A DNA stretch of 64,000 bases. It comes from Liriodendron chinense (Eukaryota; Streptophyta; Magnoliopsida; Magnoliales; Magnoliaceae). Positions within the stretch are counted from its first letter, which is position 1, and every line of letters begins with the position of its first letter. Shown here piece after piece: positions 9,700-20,789 of this stretch. Made by a program: the position numbers and the translations under genes. Below the pieces are notes generated by a model that searched no databases, was not told the DNA's origin, and saw nothing but the letters and a program-made list of their open reading frames with translations. The stretch spans positions 12,718,215 through 12,782,214 of the forward strand of contig ML058484.1 of assembly GCA_003013855.2 (NCBI GenBank), given 5' to 3'.

Positions 9700-11770
9700 A
9701 CGGTTATTAGTGCACTTTCTGTGACATACTAGTGCACCTTATTTGTCAATTATGTAAGTCCTAGTGTCTAAGTGTTGGATGAGCTTAAAGAAGATGAAGA
9801 CCGAAGACACAAGAGGACAACTGCATCTAGGAAGAAGAAACAAATAAATCAGAGATGCCTTGGTGAGCTAAAACCTTTGAACATAAACCAAAACCAAATA
9901 TCTAGATGACTTAATCACATAGGAAAACCCTTAGTCGTCTTCATTAGCCTTAGGACACTTAGAAAAATATGATAAGTTAGGCTAATAAAAGAGGTGGAAA
10001 CTATTGTAAAAAAACCTGAACAAAAAACAGTTTGCGACCGATCACAAGCTAGGCGCGACCAGTCACTCGAGGGTCAAATAAGACAACAAACCTTCTATCT
10101 ATTTCGACCGGTCTTTGAACATATTAGACCGGTAACTAAACCCTGTGAGACCGGTTGCCACATTTGGTCAACCGATCACAATTGTTCAAAATGGGACAGT
10201 AATAATACAAGAGTCCCTCGCCAAAATTAGACCTATCGCTGCTCAAATGCAACCGGTCGCCAGGAGCATGCGACCGATCATTAGAGAGTCATTATTGCCC
10301 GTTTAAATATTTTCTATATAAACGGAGCTTGTCTCTTGGGTGATATGATGAGAGATTTTAGTGCATTAGAAGCCACCCACATTGTCCACATCATTAAGCT
10401 TTAATCCTAACCATTCCAAGTCATCTTCCTTGTGGTTGATCACAAGTTAGAGCATTCGAAAGCTCAATTGAAGATGAACTTGATCTCTCTTGATCTCTAG
10501 ATGTTTTAGGTACTTGCACCATAGGTAGATCATCTGTCTAAACCTCTCTAAAGATCCATATAGGTGAATCCTTCTAAGCTTGTAACACATAACCCATTAT
10601 AAAAGATTCAACCTATCTCCTATCACCTTGAACATCTTAAAAGAGTATCATATGCAAGGTGATTGATCGTTGGAGCTGAGGTATTGGCAATGCATCAACA
10701 ACATGATCAGGGGAGCAAATGGGAGATGATTGAAGCACAGGAGAGCATAGATCAACCAACCCAACTGGCGCTGAATATGAGGTTCAATCCAATAAGTAAG
10801 TTGTTAATTGTAAGAATCCAGTTGCACTTTCTTTGTTGAGGATTAAGTGTGAGAGTTTGGAATCAAACTTGACCAAGTCTCCAAGGGGAGCCTCTGGCAG
10901 GAGTGTACATTAGTTTCTTGTGTAGGACCAAAGGGTTGGGAGGATCTTTATCAAACTCTTGGGCTGAATGGAACCCGTAAACATCTAGGTTGAGAGACGA
11001 ACCTATTAAAATCCCTGTCATAAATTAGGAGGACCATTGTTAAACTCCCTGGTAGGGTGGAACCGATTTAAAACATTTAGGTTGGGAGGAACCTAATTTA
11101 AACTCACTTAGTGAATATAGGTGTGCTCAATGAATGAGTATGACAACCGGGAGTGGAGCAGGGAAACTAAATCACTATACATGCTTGTGTTTGTCATTTG
11201 AGCACTCTACTATTCATACATTGTCTTTTAATTACTTAATTATGTCCTAGATAGACACATTCACACACAAGATCTATGTTCACTAGGCTTGTAGACATAT
11301 ATTTAGCATGATGAATCTCATATTGTCTGCTTAGCTTTTTAGACTAGTTGCTTAGGTAGTTATACCTTTTGTAGTATAGATAATTACACATTAATTAGAA
11401 GCTCATGCTACATCATTATAATTTATATGTTTAGGCTAGTTTGTTTAATTGCATTATCTTTGGCCTTTGTGATTGAACCCTACTTAAGCTTGTAAGCTAA
11501 GTGTTCTTGTTTAATTAGTTTAATTGCTAATTAATTTAATTAAATAAGAATTTTTTAAGTATTTAAAAATGTCCTAATCTCTCCCTCCCCTTAGGACTTA
11601 GCCATAGTTCTATAAGTTTTTCTTTAAGCTTTCGCAAAGCATAGCACCTCAAGTGTGAGCAATAGGCGCAATTTCAACGAAAACTTGTGATCCCTAAGTG
11701 AATTTCTCCTAATAGGTAGCGGCTCCACCTCTTCCTGCACTCGACTTCTTCGATTGTCTCACTTTTTTTT
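9700..11770 (+). mobile_element. LTR-like insertion (possible SIRE-type Copia LTR) splitting a Copia element
   Basis: Non-coding 2-kb stretch between the two halves of a minus-strand Copia. It has clustered ACCGGT/GACCGGT and GCGACCGATCA words at 10029-10281, a TATA-like TCTATATAAACGG at about 10312, and GGTTGGGAGGAACC-type repeats at about 10940-11095. Near 11575-11620 it has TCTCTCCCTCCCC followed by AGCCATAGTTCTATAAG, reminiscent of the 3' end of SIRE-like LTRs. Ends and target duplication were not resolved. Confidence 0.4.
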
Positions 11771-11774
11771 TTTT

Positions 11775-12188
11775 TTTCAATGTCAATTTTAAAATTTTTC
11801 GCTTCCTTATGCTCATCCTACGGAACAAGGAACCCTCATTAAACTTGACATCTCAACTTAGTATAATATTGTGTGAAACTCAATCATAAAGTCTGTATCC
11901 CTTCACACCATCATCATAGCTCACAAAAGTACACTTCTTCTCCCTTTGGTCTAGCTTATCTCTCTCAACTGATGGTACATGAGAGTAAGCATCACAATAC
12001 ACGCAGCCCTGGGTAATCAACTTCATGACCACTCCACACTTCCTCTGAAATTTTACAATCAATCGATGTAAATGGAGATCGATTTACTAACTAGTAAGTT
12101 GTATTCACAGCTCCAACCCATAGTTCCTTACCCAACCCGGCACTACTTAACATAATTTAGACTCTTTCTAGAGCATTCAGGTTATTTG
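11775..12188 (-). pseudogene. Ty1/Copia integrase C-terminal remnant
   Basis: On the minus strand, RVxIMLSSAGLGKELW-, AVNT- and VNRSP-like segments (12185-12065) are followed by GCVYCDAYSHVP and KCTFVSYDDGVKGYRLYD (12062-11880), then a DVKFNE segment. This is the end of the integrase core and the conserved C-terminal GYRLYD box of Copia. Stops interrupt the frame. It is upstream of, and colinear with, the RT remnant at 8750-9690. Confidence 0.8.
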
Positions 12189-12213
12189 AACGGACAGTGG
12201 GATTGGTGTGAAT

Positions 12214-12842
12214 TATGGACGATGGCTCGTCAATGATGATTAGCCTCAATGGGTCTAATTGGCCCACATAGAAAGCGAAGATAGAGGACTTGTTTTATTA
12301 TAAGGACTTGTATACTCCGATCTTACGCATATCCACCAAGACAAAAGATATGACATATAATAATTGGAAAAAGTTGGACCGGAAGGCGGTGGAGTTCATT
12401 AGACAATGATTAGATGATACGGTGTTTCACCATGTGTCTATGGAGACCTTAGCCTCTAGCCTATGGCAGAAATTGTAAGGGTTGTATGAAAGGAAAACAA
12501 CCGACAATAAGATCATCCTGATCAGAAAACTTATAAATCTCAAGTTCAAGGAAAACGGTTCAATGGCTAGGCATATGAATGAAGTCAGCAATATTGTGAA
12601 CCAACTCTCAATTATGAAGATGGTCCTAAACGATAAGTTACAGGCCTTGCTAATATTTAGCTTGTTGCCTGATAGCTAGAAAACATTGGTTGTGTCTCTG
12701 AGTAACTCCACGCCAGACAGAAAGGTGTCAATGGAGCAAGTTATTAATTGTCTCTTCAATAAAGAGACAAGGAGAAAATCTTAAGAGTCTACTTAGCAAG
12801 AAGCTCTTATGACATAAGAACGGAGGAGAGGAAAGAATAGGA
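12214..12842 (+). pseudogene. Ty1/Copia gag remnant (UBN2-type)
   Basis: The plus strand encodes SLNGSNWPT, then KIEDLFYYKDLYTPI, LYERKTTDNKIILIRKL, MARHMNEVSNIVNQL and SNSTPDRKVSMEQVI, in the order of Copia Gag (gag-polypeptide, UBN2). In-frame stops occur, for example after SNWPT and within the segment preceding LYERK. It is directly abutted by a Ty3/gypsy gag at 12870, so the rest of this element is missing. Confidence 0.8.
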
Positions 12843-12872
12843 ATGGCGGAGAGAACAACCATGTCTTCCTGC

Positions 12873-13490
12873 ATTGTCTTTCCACTTAATGCAGGAAACG
12901 TGGATCTTAAATCGAAAATTATCAAGTTACTCTCGAAATTTCATGGACTCAACTCTGAAAGTCCATATGCACACCTAACTGAATTTGAGGAAATCACCAA
13001 TACCTTTCAATTTAATGATGCTTCCCAAGATGTAATCAAATTGAAATTGTTCCCTCTTTCTCTAAAGGACAAAGCCAAATCATGGCTTCAATCTCTTAAA
13101 CCTAGAAGCATCGGAACATGAGCTGAGATGACCCGGGAGTTCCTTAAAAAGTATTTTCTGGTTCATAAAACCAATGCACTAAGGCGGACCATTATGAACT
13201 TCTTCCAAAATGGAGATGAAACATTTTTTCAATGTTGGGAGAGGTTCAAAGATCTTTTATTGGAGTGCCCACATTATGGCTATGAAAAGTGGCGCTTGAT
13301 TAACTTCTTCCATGACTGATTAAGTTCAAACATGCGCTAATTTGTCCAAATGATGTGTAATGGTGAGTTTTTTAATAAAGCTCCCGATGATGCTTGGGAT
13401 TACTTTGACATGCTAGCCGAGAATGCCCAATCTTGGTACATCTCCACTCCGACTACTAATCCCCAGTCAGCCCCAAGAGAGAAATGAGTA
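12873..13490 (+). pseudogene. Ty3/gypsy gag (Athila/Tat-like), interrupted
   Basis: Retrotransposon gag (PF03732-type) motifs appear in order: FHGLNSESPYAHLTEFEE, IKLKLFPLSLKDKAKSWLQS, then after a stop at about 13119 EFLKKYFLVHKTNALRR, FFQCWERFKDLLLECPHYG and a second stop at about 13318. The following NGEFFNKAPDDAWDYF fits the end of the domain. The frame is otherwise kept, so decay is by point changes. Confidence 0.85.
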
Positions 13491-14239
13491 CATGCATTAA
13501 ATGGTGATGATGATTAAATACAAAGGTGGCGAGTCTCACAAAGAAGGTTGAGGCCATAGAATTGAGAAGTGTTAACATGATAACTATGGTGAGGCTGTTA
13601 AGTGTATTTGGTATTTGTGAGAGTGATGTTTACAGTGACAAAGGATTGCCCAACAATCCCTACATTTCAAGATATCTTACAAACTCAATCAAACGCCACA
13701 AATGTTATTAACGTCCCTTTAACACACCAACTTCTAACTTGTATAATCCTGATTGGCGGTGTGAACCAAATTTATATAGGAGAAATAGACCTATGGTAAA
13801 TACAAACAATGTTTTCCAATGGCCTCCTCAAAAGGGCACTCTTGAGGAAACATTAAACTCGTTCATGATTGAACAAACTCAGATAAATTAGTCCAACATA
13901 TAAGCCATGAATGAACTTAAAATCTCGGTTGAAAGAATTAAGACACACCTAAGAGTTAGGGAGAAAGTGACTGTTTTGACCCAATCTCATCCTAAACCCA
14001 AGAAATCACTTGAATCGAATATCAATTCTTCAACCCATCCTGTGGAACACGTTCAAGCCATCACCACTCTTAGAAGTGATAAAACAATTGAAAAATCTGA
14101 ACTAGTGAAGGCCACGAAGCTTAATGATCCAGTTGATTTTAAGAGTGATGGTGAATCGAAAAATTCTCCATAAGATAAAGAGTTGGAGTGCGCGTATAAA
14201 CCTGTGGCCCCATTCCCACAACGTCTTGTCTCAACCAAA

Positions 14240-14950
14240 AGGTGAAGTGAAAATCAGGACATCTTAGAAGTCTTCCAACAAGTCAAGATCAACATTTTCT
14301 TGTCGGATGCAATTAAGCAAATTCCTTCATACGTCAAATTTCTAAAGGATCTATGTGCCGTAAAGCGTAAGCAAAATGTGCACAAGAGGGCATTTTTTAT
14401 GGAATAAGTGAGTTCCATCATACAACAAAACACTCCCCCCAAATTCAAAGATCCAGAAAGCCTTACAATCTCTTGCATGATAGGTAACTTTCGGATCAAT
14501 AGAGCACTTCTCAATTTAGGGGTTAGTGTTAACTTGATACCGTATTCGGTATACGAGCAACTTAAACTTGGTGAATTAAAACCCACCAAGATAACTCTAC
14601 AACTTGCGGATAACTCCGTTATAATACCGAGAGGAGTGATTGAAGATGTGTTCGTCTAAATCGATAAGTTATACTATGTGATAGGCTTTATCATTTTGGA
14701 TACACAAGCGGTTACAAATGTATGTACTCAAGTTCCTATCATTCTAAGCCGACCATTCCTAGCAACCGTCAATATTATAATCAATTGTAGAAATGGAATC
14801 ATGAAAATATCCTTTGAAAATATGACAATGAAGATAAATGTGTTTAATTTGCATAAACAACAAGAGGATGAAGATGAGATCTACATGATTAATTTCATTA
14901 ATACAATTGTAAATGATGATGAGCCACCCTTGACTAAATTTTTTTAAAAC
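14240..14950 (+). pseudogene. Ty3/gypsy aspartic protease region (Athila/Tat-like), active-site Asp lost
   Basis: Segments SDAIKQIPSYVKFLKDLC, PPKFKDPESLTISCMIGNF, PYSVYEQLKLGELKPT, LQLADNSVIIPRGVIEDV and PIILSRPFLATVNIIINC are the conserved protease region of Athila/Tat elements. The family's catalytic stretch DLGAS is replaced by NLGVS (about 14514-14528), so the catalytic aspartate is asparagine. Stops at 14404 and 14657 also break the frame. No reverse transcriptase follows. Confidence 0.85.
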
Positions 14951-16416
14951 CTTAAAAGTTTGCTTGACTCGTTCTAAGGAAGAAATAATTTTAAATATTA
15001 ATAAGGCCTTGGAAGAGCCAAATTCTGAAATTTTTATTGACAAGACACCAATCGTTGACTTAAACAATTTTATTGTGTAGGAATTTGATGGATTTATGCT
15101 TGATTTACCTATGGAGAGGCCAATTTCTAAATGTGTAGTGGTTGAGGACATATTCTAACCTACACAAGTGACCGAGAAGGTCGAAGTTTCCTACACTCTA
15201 AACGAGTGTTTGACATATTTTGAAGATTGGGACGATCCTATGATCCATGACATTGTCAATGCCTTAAGGAAAACTTCACTGGTGTCCAAAAAGACCATTT
15301 CCATGGAGTATAAATTCTGAATTATCAATAGTGGAAGTATCGGTAAAATTTGATTTTGTGGAGACCAAACGACTTGTGAAGAAAAATTTGAAGTCTCCAC
15401 ATCTCTTTGGTTTATTCAAACCGAAGAGCACCATCTCTAGGATGATCCTTATTTGAATAATTTTTTTCCTAGACAAGTTGGAAATGAGATTTATATTTGA
15501 TGAATTCCAACCGAAGAAATTCTCATTTTCTAACAAATAGGATGATAACTTTGAGAAACTCGCTGAACTTTTTCAACAGGATTTTCAATAGATTAGAATG
15601 ACAAACATCACCCATGCGCATTATGAAGTAGGATTGTGGATGGTATTACTGAAAAATCTTTCACTTTACCTCATAATCCTGCTAGATTCTATTCCTTTGA
15701 ATGATCATGTATATTAAGATTGACCTCCTAGTCTGACGGAGGTATAAAGTAGTTTTATTAGTTTTAATTGTTTAGTTGTTGGAGTTGTAGACTTCCATAA
15801 TCGACTTTTTCAGATACTCTTATTGTCACTCTCCTTCATTTTTTGTCTACTCTCATGTCTTTGATTATTGTATATTTTTTTACATTGAGGATAATGTAAG
15901 ATTTTGGTTGGGGTGAGATTCCTAAATGAATATAGGACTTTGTGATATTTCGAGCAATTTTTGTATGAAATTTTTTTATTTTTCTGAAAATTCAAAACTC
16001 TTTTGGTAAACTTTGTTTCTATGCACTAGGGATGGTACGAGTATAAGAAAGATATATGAAGTGATTAATGTTGACAACCTTAAATTACCTCTAATATAAT
16101 AGTTTTTTATATGAATTCCCCTATTTATATGATCGATAGCAAATTTGAACACTTTTGAGTCTAGTTTACATTACATGATTCTCATGGTTTGAAAGGAAAA
16201 TATGGATTTGTAGATTGGCTAGACTGAGATTAAAGCTGTTAAGGAACCAAGCCGGGGAACTTTGTCCATCCTTGTTCATGTGAAATAAGAAAAAGAATGG
16301 AAGATATGGATTTCTAAAAATCCTATCTCATGTGAAAAAAGAAAGAAATGAATTGATTATCATTGAATATATGTTGAAAATTTTCAAAAAAGACTACCTG
16401 TTACCAACCAGGGAAT

Positions 16417-16911
16417 TAGGGCTATAAATGGGTCAGTGGACCCGATGGGGTACTTGGACCTAACCCATTTAGACCCGACCCAGACCCAACACATTTGTTA
16501 AATGGTATGGGTCTGGGTCCAAGAACAAACCCAGTTGCTAAACTGGTTCTGGGTCTGCTTTCCTTTATATTAAGCCCGACCCGACTCGAACTCATTTAGT
16601 TAGTGGGCGGGTTTGGTCTATGTTTCAAGAGACCCGTCCAAACTCAGTTTTAAGCCTTGTAAAATGCTTGCATACTTGATCCAAACCCGAACCCATTAGA
16701 TCCGACCCATTTATAAATGGGTCTAGGTGGATCTCCCTCTACCAGACCCGGACCCATTTATAAATGGGTCTGATGGGTTGACTCAAACCCAACCTGAACT
16801 TGCCCATTTAGAAAAGGGTCTGGGTCTAAAATTTGGACCCATACCCGTTTAGTAAATGGGTGGGTCTAGTTTTGGCTAAACCCGCCCTTAACTCGACCAT
16901 TTACAACCCTA
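16417..16911. mobile_element. hAT-like TIR element, GGGTC-rich
   Basis: Ends TAGGGCTATAAATGGGTC and GACCATTTACAACCCTA are inverted repeats. Flanking octamers CAGGGAAT (16409-16416) and CAGGGGAT (16912-16919) match at 7 of 8 positions, the 8-bp duplication expected for hAT. The interior is an array of GACCC/GGGTC and AACCCATTTA words in both orientations; no ORF. 16920-17529 holds nothing I recognise. Confidence 0.75.
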
Positions 16912-17529
16912 CAGGGGATGGTTTACCTGTAACCAAAGCTGGAAATGGAAACTAGTGTGAAAGTCATCGAAGGAACAGTAAGGAAAATTCTTGTCATAGG
17001 CATTTGGTTGATTTGTACGCCTTTAGATTCTTAGTTTCGCTAATCTATGAAGAAGATAATCCTGAAAATTCATGAGATGAACATTCACTATGTACACTAG
17101 ACCGCACTTGTTCGAATTCTTCTATTTCTCAATCAATCGATGGGGATTCTATGTGAAACACTTATTGTGTTTAGGGAGTTTAAGATTTCAATTTCATATG
17201 GTTAAGTTTTTTTGAATTTCATACTTGTATGTCTTTAAGTTTATAAAAGTATAGTTTCTAAAAGAGAGTTGATCTTTTAGAGAAGAGATTTGTTTCACGC
17301 TTGTTTTGCTTGGGACTAGCAAAATGTTGGTTGGAGAGTGTGTTGAGCTCTTAATTTATACATATTTTAACCCCATTGTATCACATTTTATGCATGAATT
17401 CTATGTTTGAAAGACCATCTAATGCATGTTTTGTGATTGTAAGAATGAGAGAGAGACTTCACCTAATCCATGTTTAAAAGACTACATTTGGAAGCCATTT
17501 GATGAAGATTGAAGGTGGGCCATGTTCAG

Positions 17530-19255
17530 TCACCTCAAGTGCAAGGCTTGCGATGTAGTAATAATTCTCAGTAAGACCGAGGTTGATCCACAGGGAAAGA
17601 TGTAAATAAATTTGAACTATTCTAATAACTTGAATATAGAAATTTAAAAAATCGATTTTTAAGAAATAAACATAAAACAGTGAAATATGAGAATTGACAA
17701 GAATTAGAGCATCAAGGATTCACTTGTAGTAGTATAACGTCATCCATTCATCCAAGCACAAACACAATTAGAATCAAAGTCTGATCTCTCATCTAATTGA
17801 AGAATGTAATATCAAGCACAAATAATCCCACTTAAATCTGAAAATCAAATTTCTAATTCTAATGAAGCATATAGAAGTTAAACTTGTAGCCTTCGAAGTA
17901 ATAGCCATGCCAAGAGACTATGGCATGCTCTAAGGTTACTACAATTCAAATCCAAACAATCTCATCATGACAATCTTAGAGAATTACAAGGAACTCATGT
18001 CCGGAGTACACAAACTCTCATAATTCATTTAAAAGTTTAAGTTTTATTTAAACTAGAAGTTCAAAATTCATAAATAAGAAAATGGTACTTGAATAAACGA
18101 ATTAAAGCATTGAAACAAACTACAAACTTTAGCTCTTAGCTTTAGCTAAGAGGTTAACTAAAAGAAAACATATTAAAACTAGAACTAGAACTAAGAAAAG
18201 AAAGAAAAACTAGTTGTAGGAGGCTAGGAAGCCTCCTAAGAATTGAACTCATTGCTTCCTACATCCTTGAGTGCTCTTAGAAGAGAAGAGAACACCTCCT
18301 TTTATAATATAGCAAGAGTACAACAATATAACAAATTTTGTTTCACTTGGTACAGCTTAACCAATGATCGGATTGCCTTCAAATTTGATTTGTAGCTTCA
18401 CTAGAATATGATCTTCCTCATAGATGGTTTAGATTTTCAATATTATCTTCTAAATGGGCCCACCAATTAGATCAGCAACCGCCTCTCAAAATCGCGTAAT
18501 TCGGGTACCTTCAGAACCAAGCATCTTGATTTCAACGCTACGAAGTGTACAGAGGTCGGATTGGTCTTAAATTTTGAACATTAGTAGAAACCTTCCTCCT
18601 CTAGATAATAGACGGCTTAGATTGTCCAAATCAATTCCAGAATTGGGTGAGAAAATTAGAACACTTATGACTTTTTATAAAATCTACGCAGTTGGAATTT
18701 CTCTGGATGGTCCATCTTTCTTCAACCTGTACAATCAAACCACACATCCTTTTGACCTGAAACTTTGTGGTTATTCATATATAAATATGGTCTAGAAGAT
18801 GGTCAGATTAGATTCTTTATATCATCAATGATGGGCCACCTGGACCATTCCAGAGTTGAGTAGCGGAATCAGGAAACTTTTTGGATAGTTCATATTGTTT
18901 TGGCCGTCACGGTTAATCCGTAGCTTCGATCGACACGAAACCACTTAGGATTTTTTTTCAACGTTGAGCTAATATTCAATATAGATAGATTGGATTTGCA
19001 ATAATCATCAAGATGAGCCCCACGAACTGGGCCGAAAAATAAAAAATGGGACTACCTGCTGTTTGAAATTCGAAAATCAGAAAGTGCATGGCCGACCAGT
19101 CGGAGATGAGACTTTTTACTCCAACAAGGTCCAGCAGAGTCTGTCGAATTTTCAACCAGTCAACCGACCGGTCGGGGCCTGTGGTCGACTGGTCAGAACT
19201 GTAATTTTCTGAACTTTTCTTTTCTCCTTTTCTTTCTTCATTGCATCTTTCCTCC
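17530..19255 (-). repeat. left arm of a 3.26-kb head-to-head LTR-like pair
   Basis: The left end CAAGTGCAAGGCTTGCGATG is complemented by the right end of the other arm at 20788. The GTAGTAATAATTCTC words, the AGCTAAGAGGTTAACTAAAAG block (about 18150) and an AGAGCATCAAGGATTCACTT block (about 17706) also have inverted partners there. On the minus strand a TATA-like ATTATAAAAGG lies at about 18300-18310, so this looks like an LTR facing left. It ends in a cluster of ACCGGTC/GACTGGTC words (19090-19195). Confidence 0.55.
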
Positions 19256-19449
19256 ACCTCTTAGTCTTTCTTCATTTAATCTTCAAGGTGTCCTAGAGTG
19301 GTCTTTTAGCATCATATTGGTGAAATCTCTCTCTCATTCCTACAAACACAAAACCATGCATAATTTGTGATGGATTGGGGTTAGAATATGTATAATTTGA
19401 GGCTCAACAGGCCAAAGAAGAAAGAAGAAGCAAGTGGAGAAGAGAGAGA

Positions 19450-20788
19450 GAAAGAGTGGAATTCCACTAATTCAATGGGCTAGACCAGTCCTGACTGGTC
19501 GGCTAAGGAGGCCATGACCGGTCAGCCACCATGCTGCCCTCCCAAATGGATCCCACCAGTCTGCGATCCTCTCCATAAGACTCCAACAGCTACTAGAGCT
19601 TGCTGGAACAAGCCCAAAACAGGTCCGACTGATCTTGATCGGTCGGCCATGTAGAAACTTCTGGTTTTTCAGCAACTTGCTTAGCAAGCTCTGATTTTTC
19701 ATGCTCTGTGTAAGTGTTGCACGGATTCTGAAAGTTTCTGAGTCGGTAGAGCTTCAATACTATAAAATGACACCTAGGGCTTGTTCCTGAGGCATCATAG
19801 AAGGCTTGAGAACTCGTGGGAGGTGAAGGAGATCGTTGTGGAGCGTCTGCAAGTCCTCCAAACTCGATTTTTCTATGTTTTATAGTAGTTTTCCTTTGAG
19901 TTTTAGTTTAACCTATTAATGGTTGGCTAAACCTCTTAGCTAGGGCTAAGAGGTGAAGCTTATTCTTGTTTACAATGTTTAGTTGAGTTTAATTCAAGTA
20001 GTTTCGAGTTTAATGAAGAACACTTCAGTTCAAGTTTGAAATAAAGTTAGTATTTTTAGTTAATCTTCTATCTCTTGTGATTTCTCTTATATGGGATATT
20101 TTGATTATTGAGATTGCTTAATGAGGTGTTGATTGATAGGATTTTAGGTTGTAAAGATCTTAGATCCATCATGATATGTTGGATGCTAGGGGATCTTACA
20201 AACCAAGTTTCCTAAGTGTTTATCTAGAACTAAGCTAGAAGAAGTTTTTAATTTTGGGATTGATCTGAGATAGATATTTATGTGGTGATATTGGTTTGAT
20301 AGAAATTCAATTTATACTTCTTAATCAAGTCTAGTGACAAGGCTTGAGGAAGAATCATGTATGTGATCTAGCTTATTTTGTGAAGGATTGGGCTATGTGA
20401 TTGAATACACCCAATGCCTTAGTTGATTATGAAATAACTATATCAGTGCATGTTCCATTTATGTTAGATGTATTGTGATGATTTGATTGCTCTATATTCC
20501 GACTGGATAGGGATAGAACTCCGATTCCAAATGAGTTAATTAGCTTGAATAGTTTGAATTAGCATTGTGAATGATTATAAGTGGATTATTGGTGCTCTAG
20601 TGTTTATTTCCCTGATTCAGCTTAAAAGTTTATAGTTTTATGTTCTTACTTTTCACCCTATCAATACAAATCCGAATTTAACCTATCCTAGTTATAACGT
20701 TTAGAATTGTTACGACAATCCCTAAGGATCGACATCTGTTTTACCGAGAATTATTACTACATCACAGCCTTGCATTTGAGGCAAGTGA
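19450..20788 (+). repeat. right arm of the head-to-head LTR-like pair
   Basis: Begins with clustered GACTGGTCGG/GACCGGTCAGCC words (19484-19655). A TATA-like ACTATAAAATGAC follows at about 19757, then a purine-rich leader, ACCTCTTAGCTAGGGCTAAG at about 19938 and CGAGAATTATTACTACATCA near the end. All have inverted counterparts in 17530-19255. The right end is cut by the Copia integrase remnant at 20790. The lineage is not certain; Ty3/gypsy (Tat or Athila) is my guess. Confidence 0.55.
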
Positions 20789-20789
20789 A

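Larger units (their letters stand above)
12870..15930 (+). mobile_element. internally deleted Ty3/gypsy element (gag-protease relic)
   Basis: Gag (12873-13490) and protease (14240-14950) are followed by about 200 bp of linker, and then at about 15600-15925 by DWPPSLTEV-like coding and ACATTGAGGATAATGT, a sequence typically found downstream of integrase in Athila-type elements. RT, RNase H and integrase (normally about 3 kb) are missing. LTRs were not identified at either end, and 15930-16416 is AT-rich without recognisable content. Confidence 0.6.
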
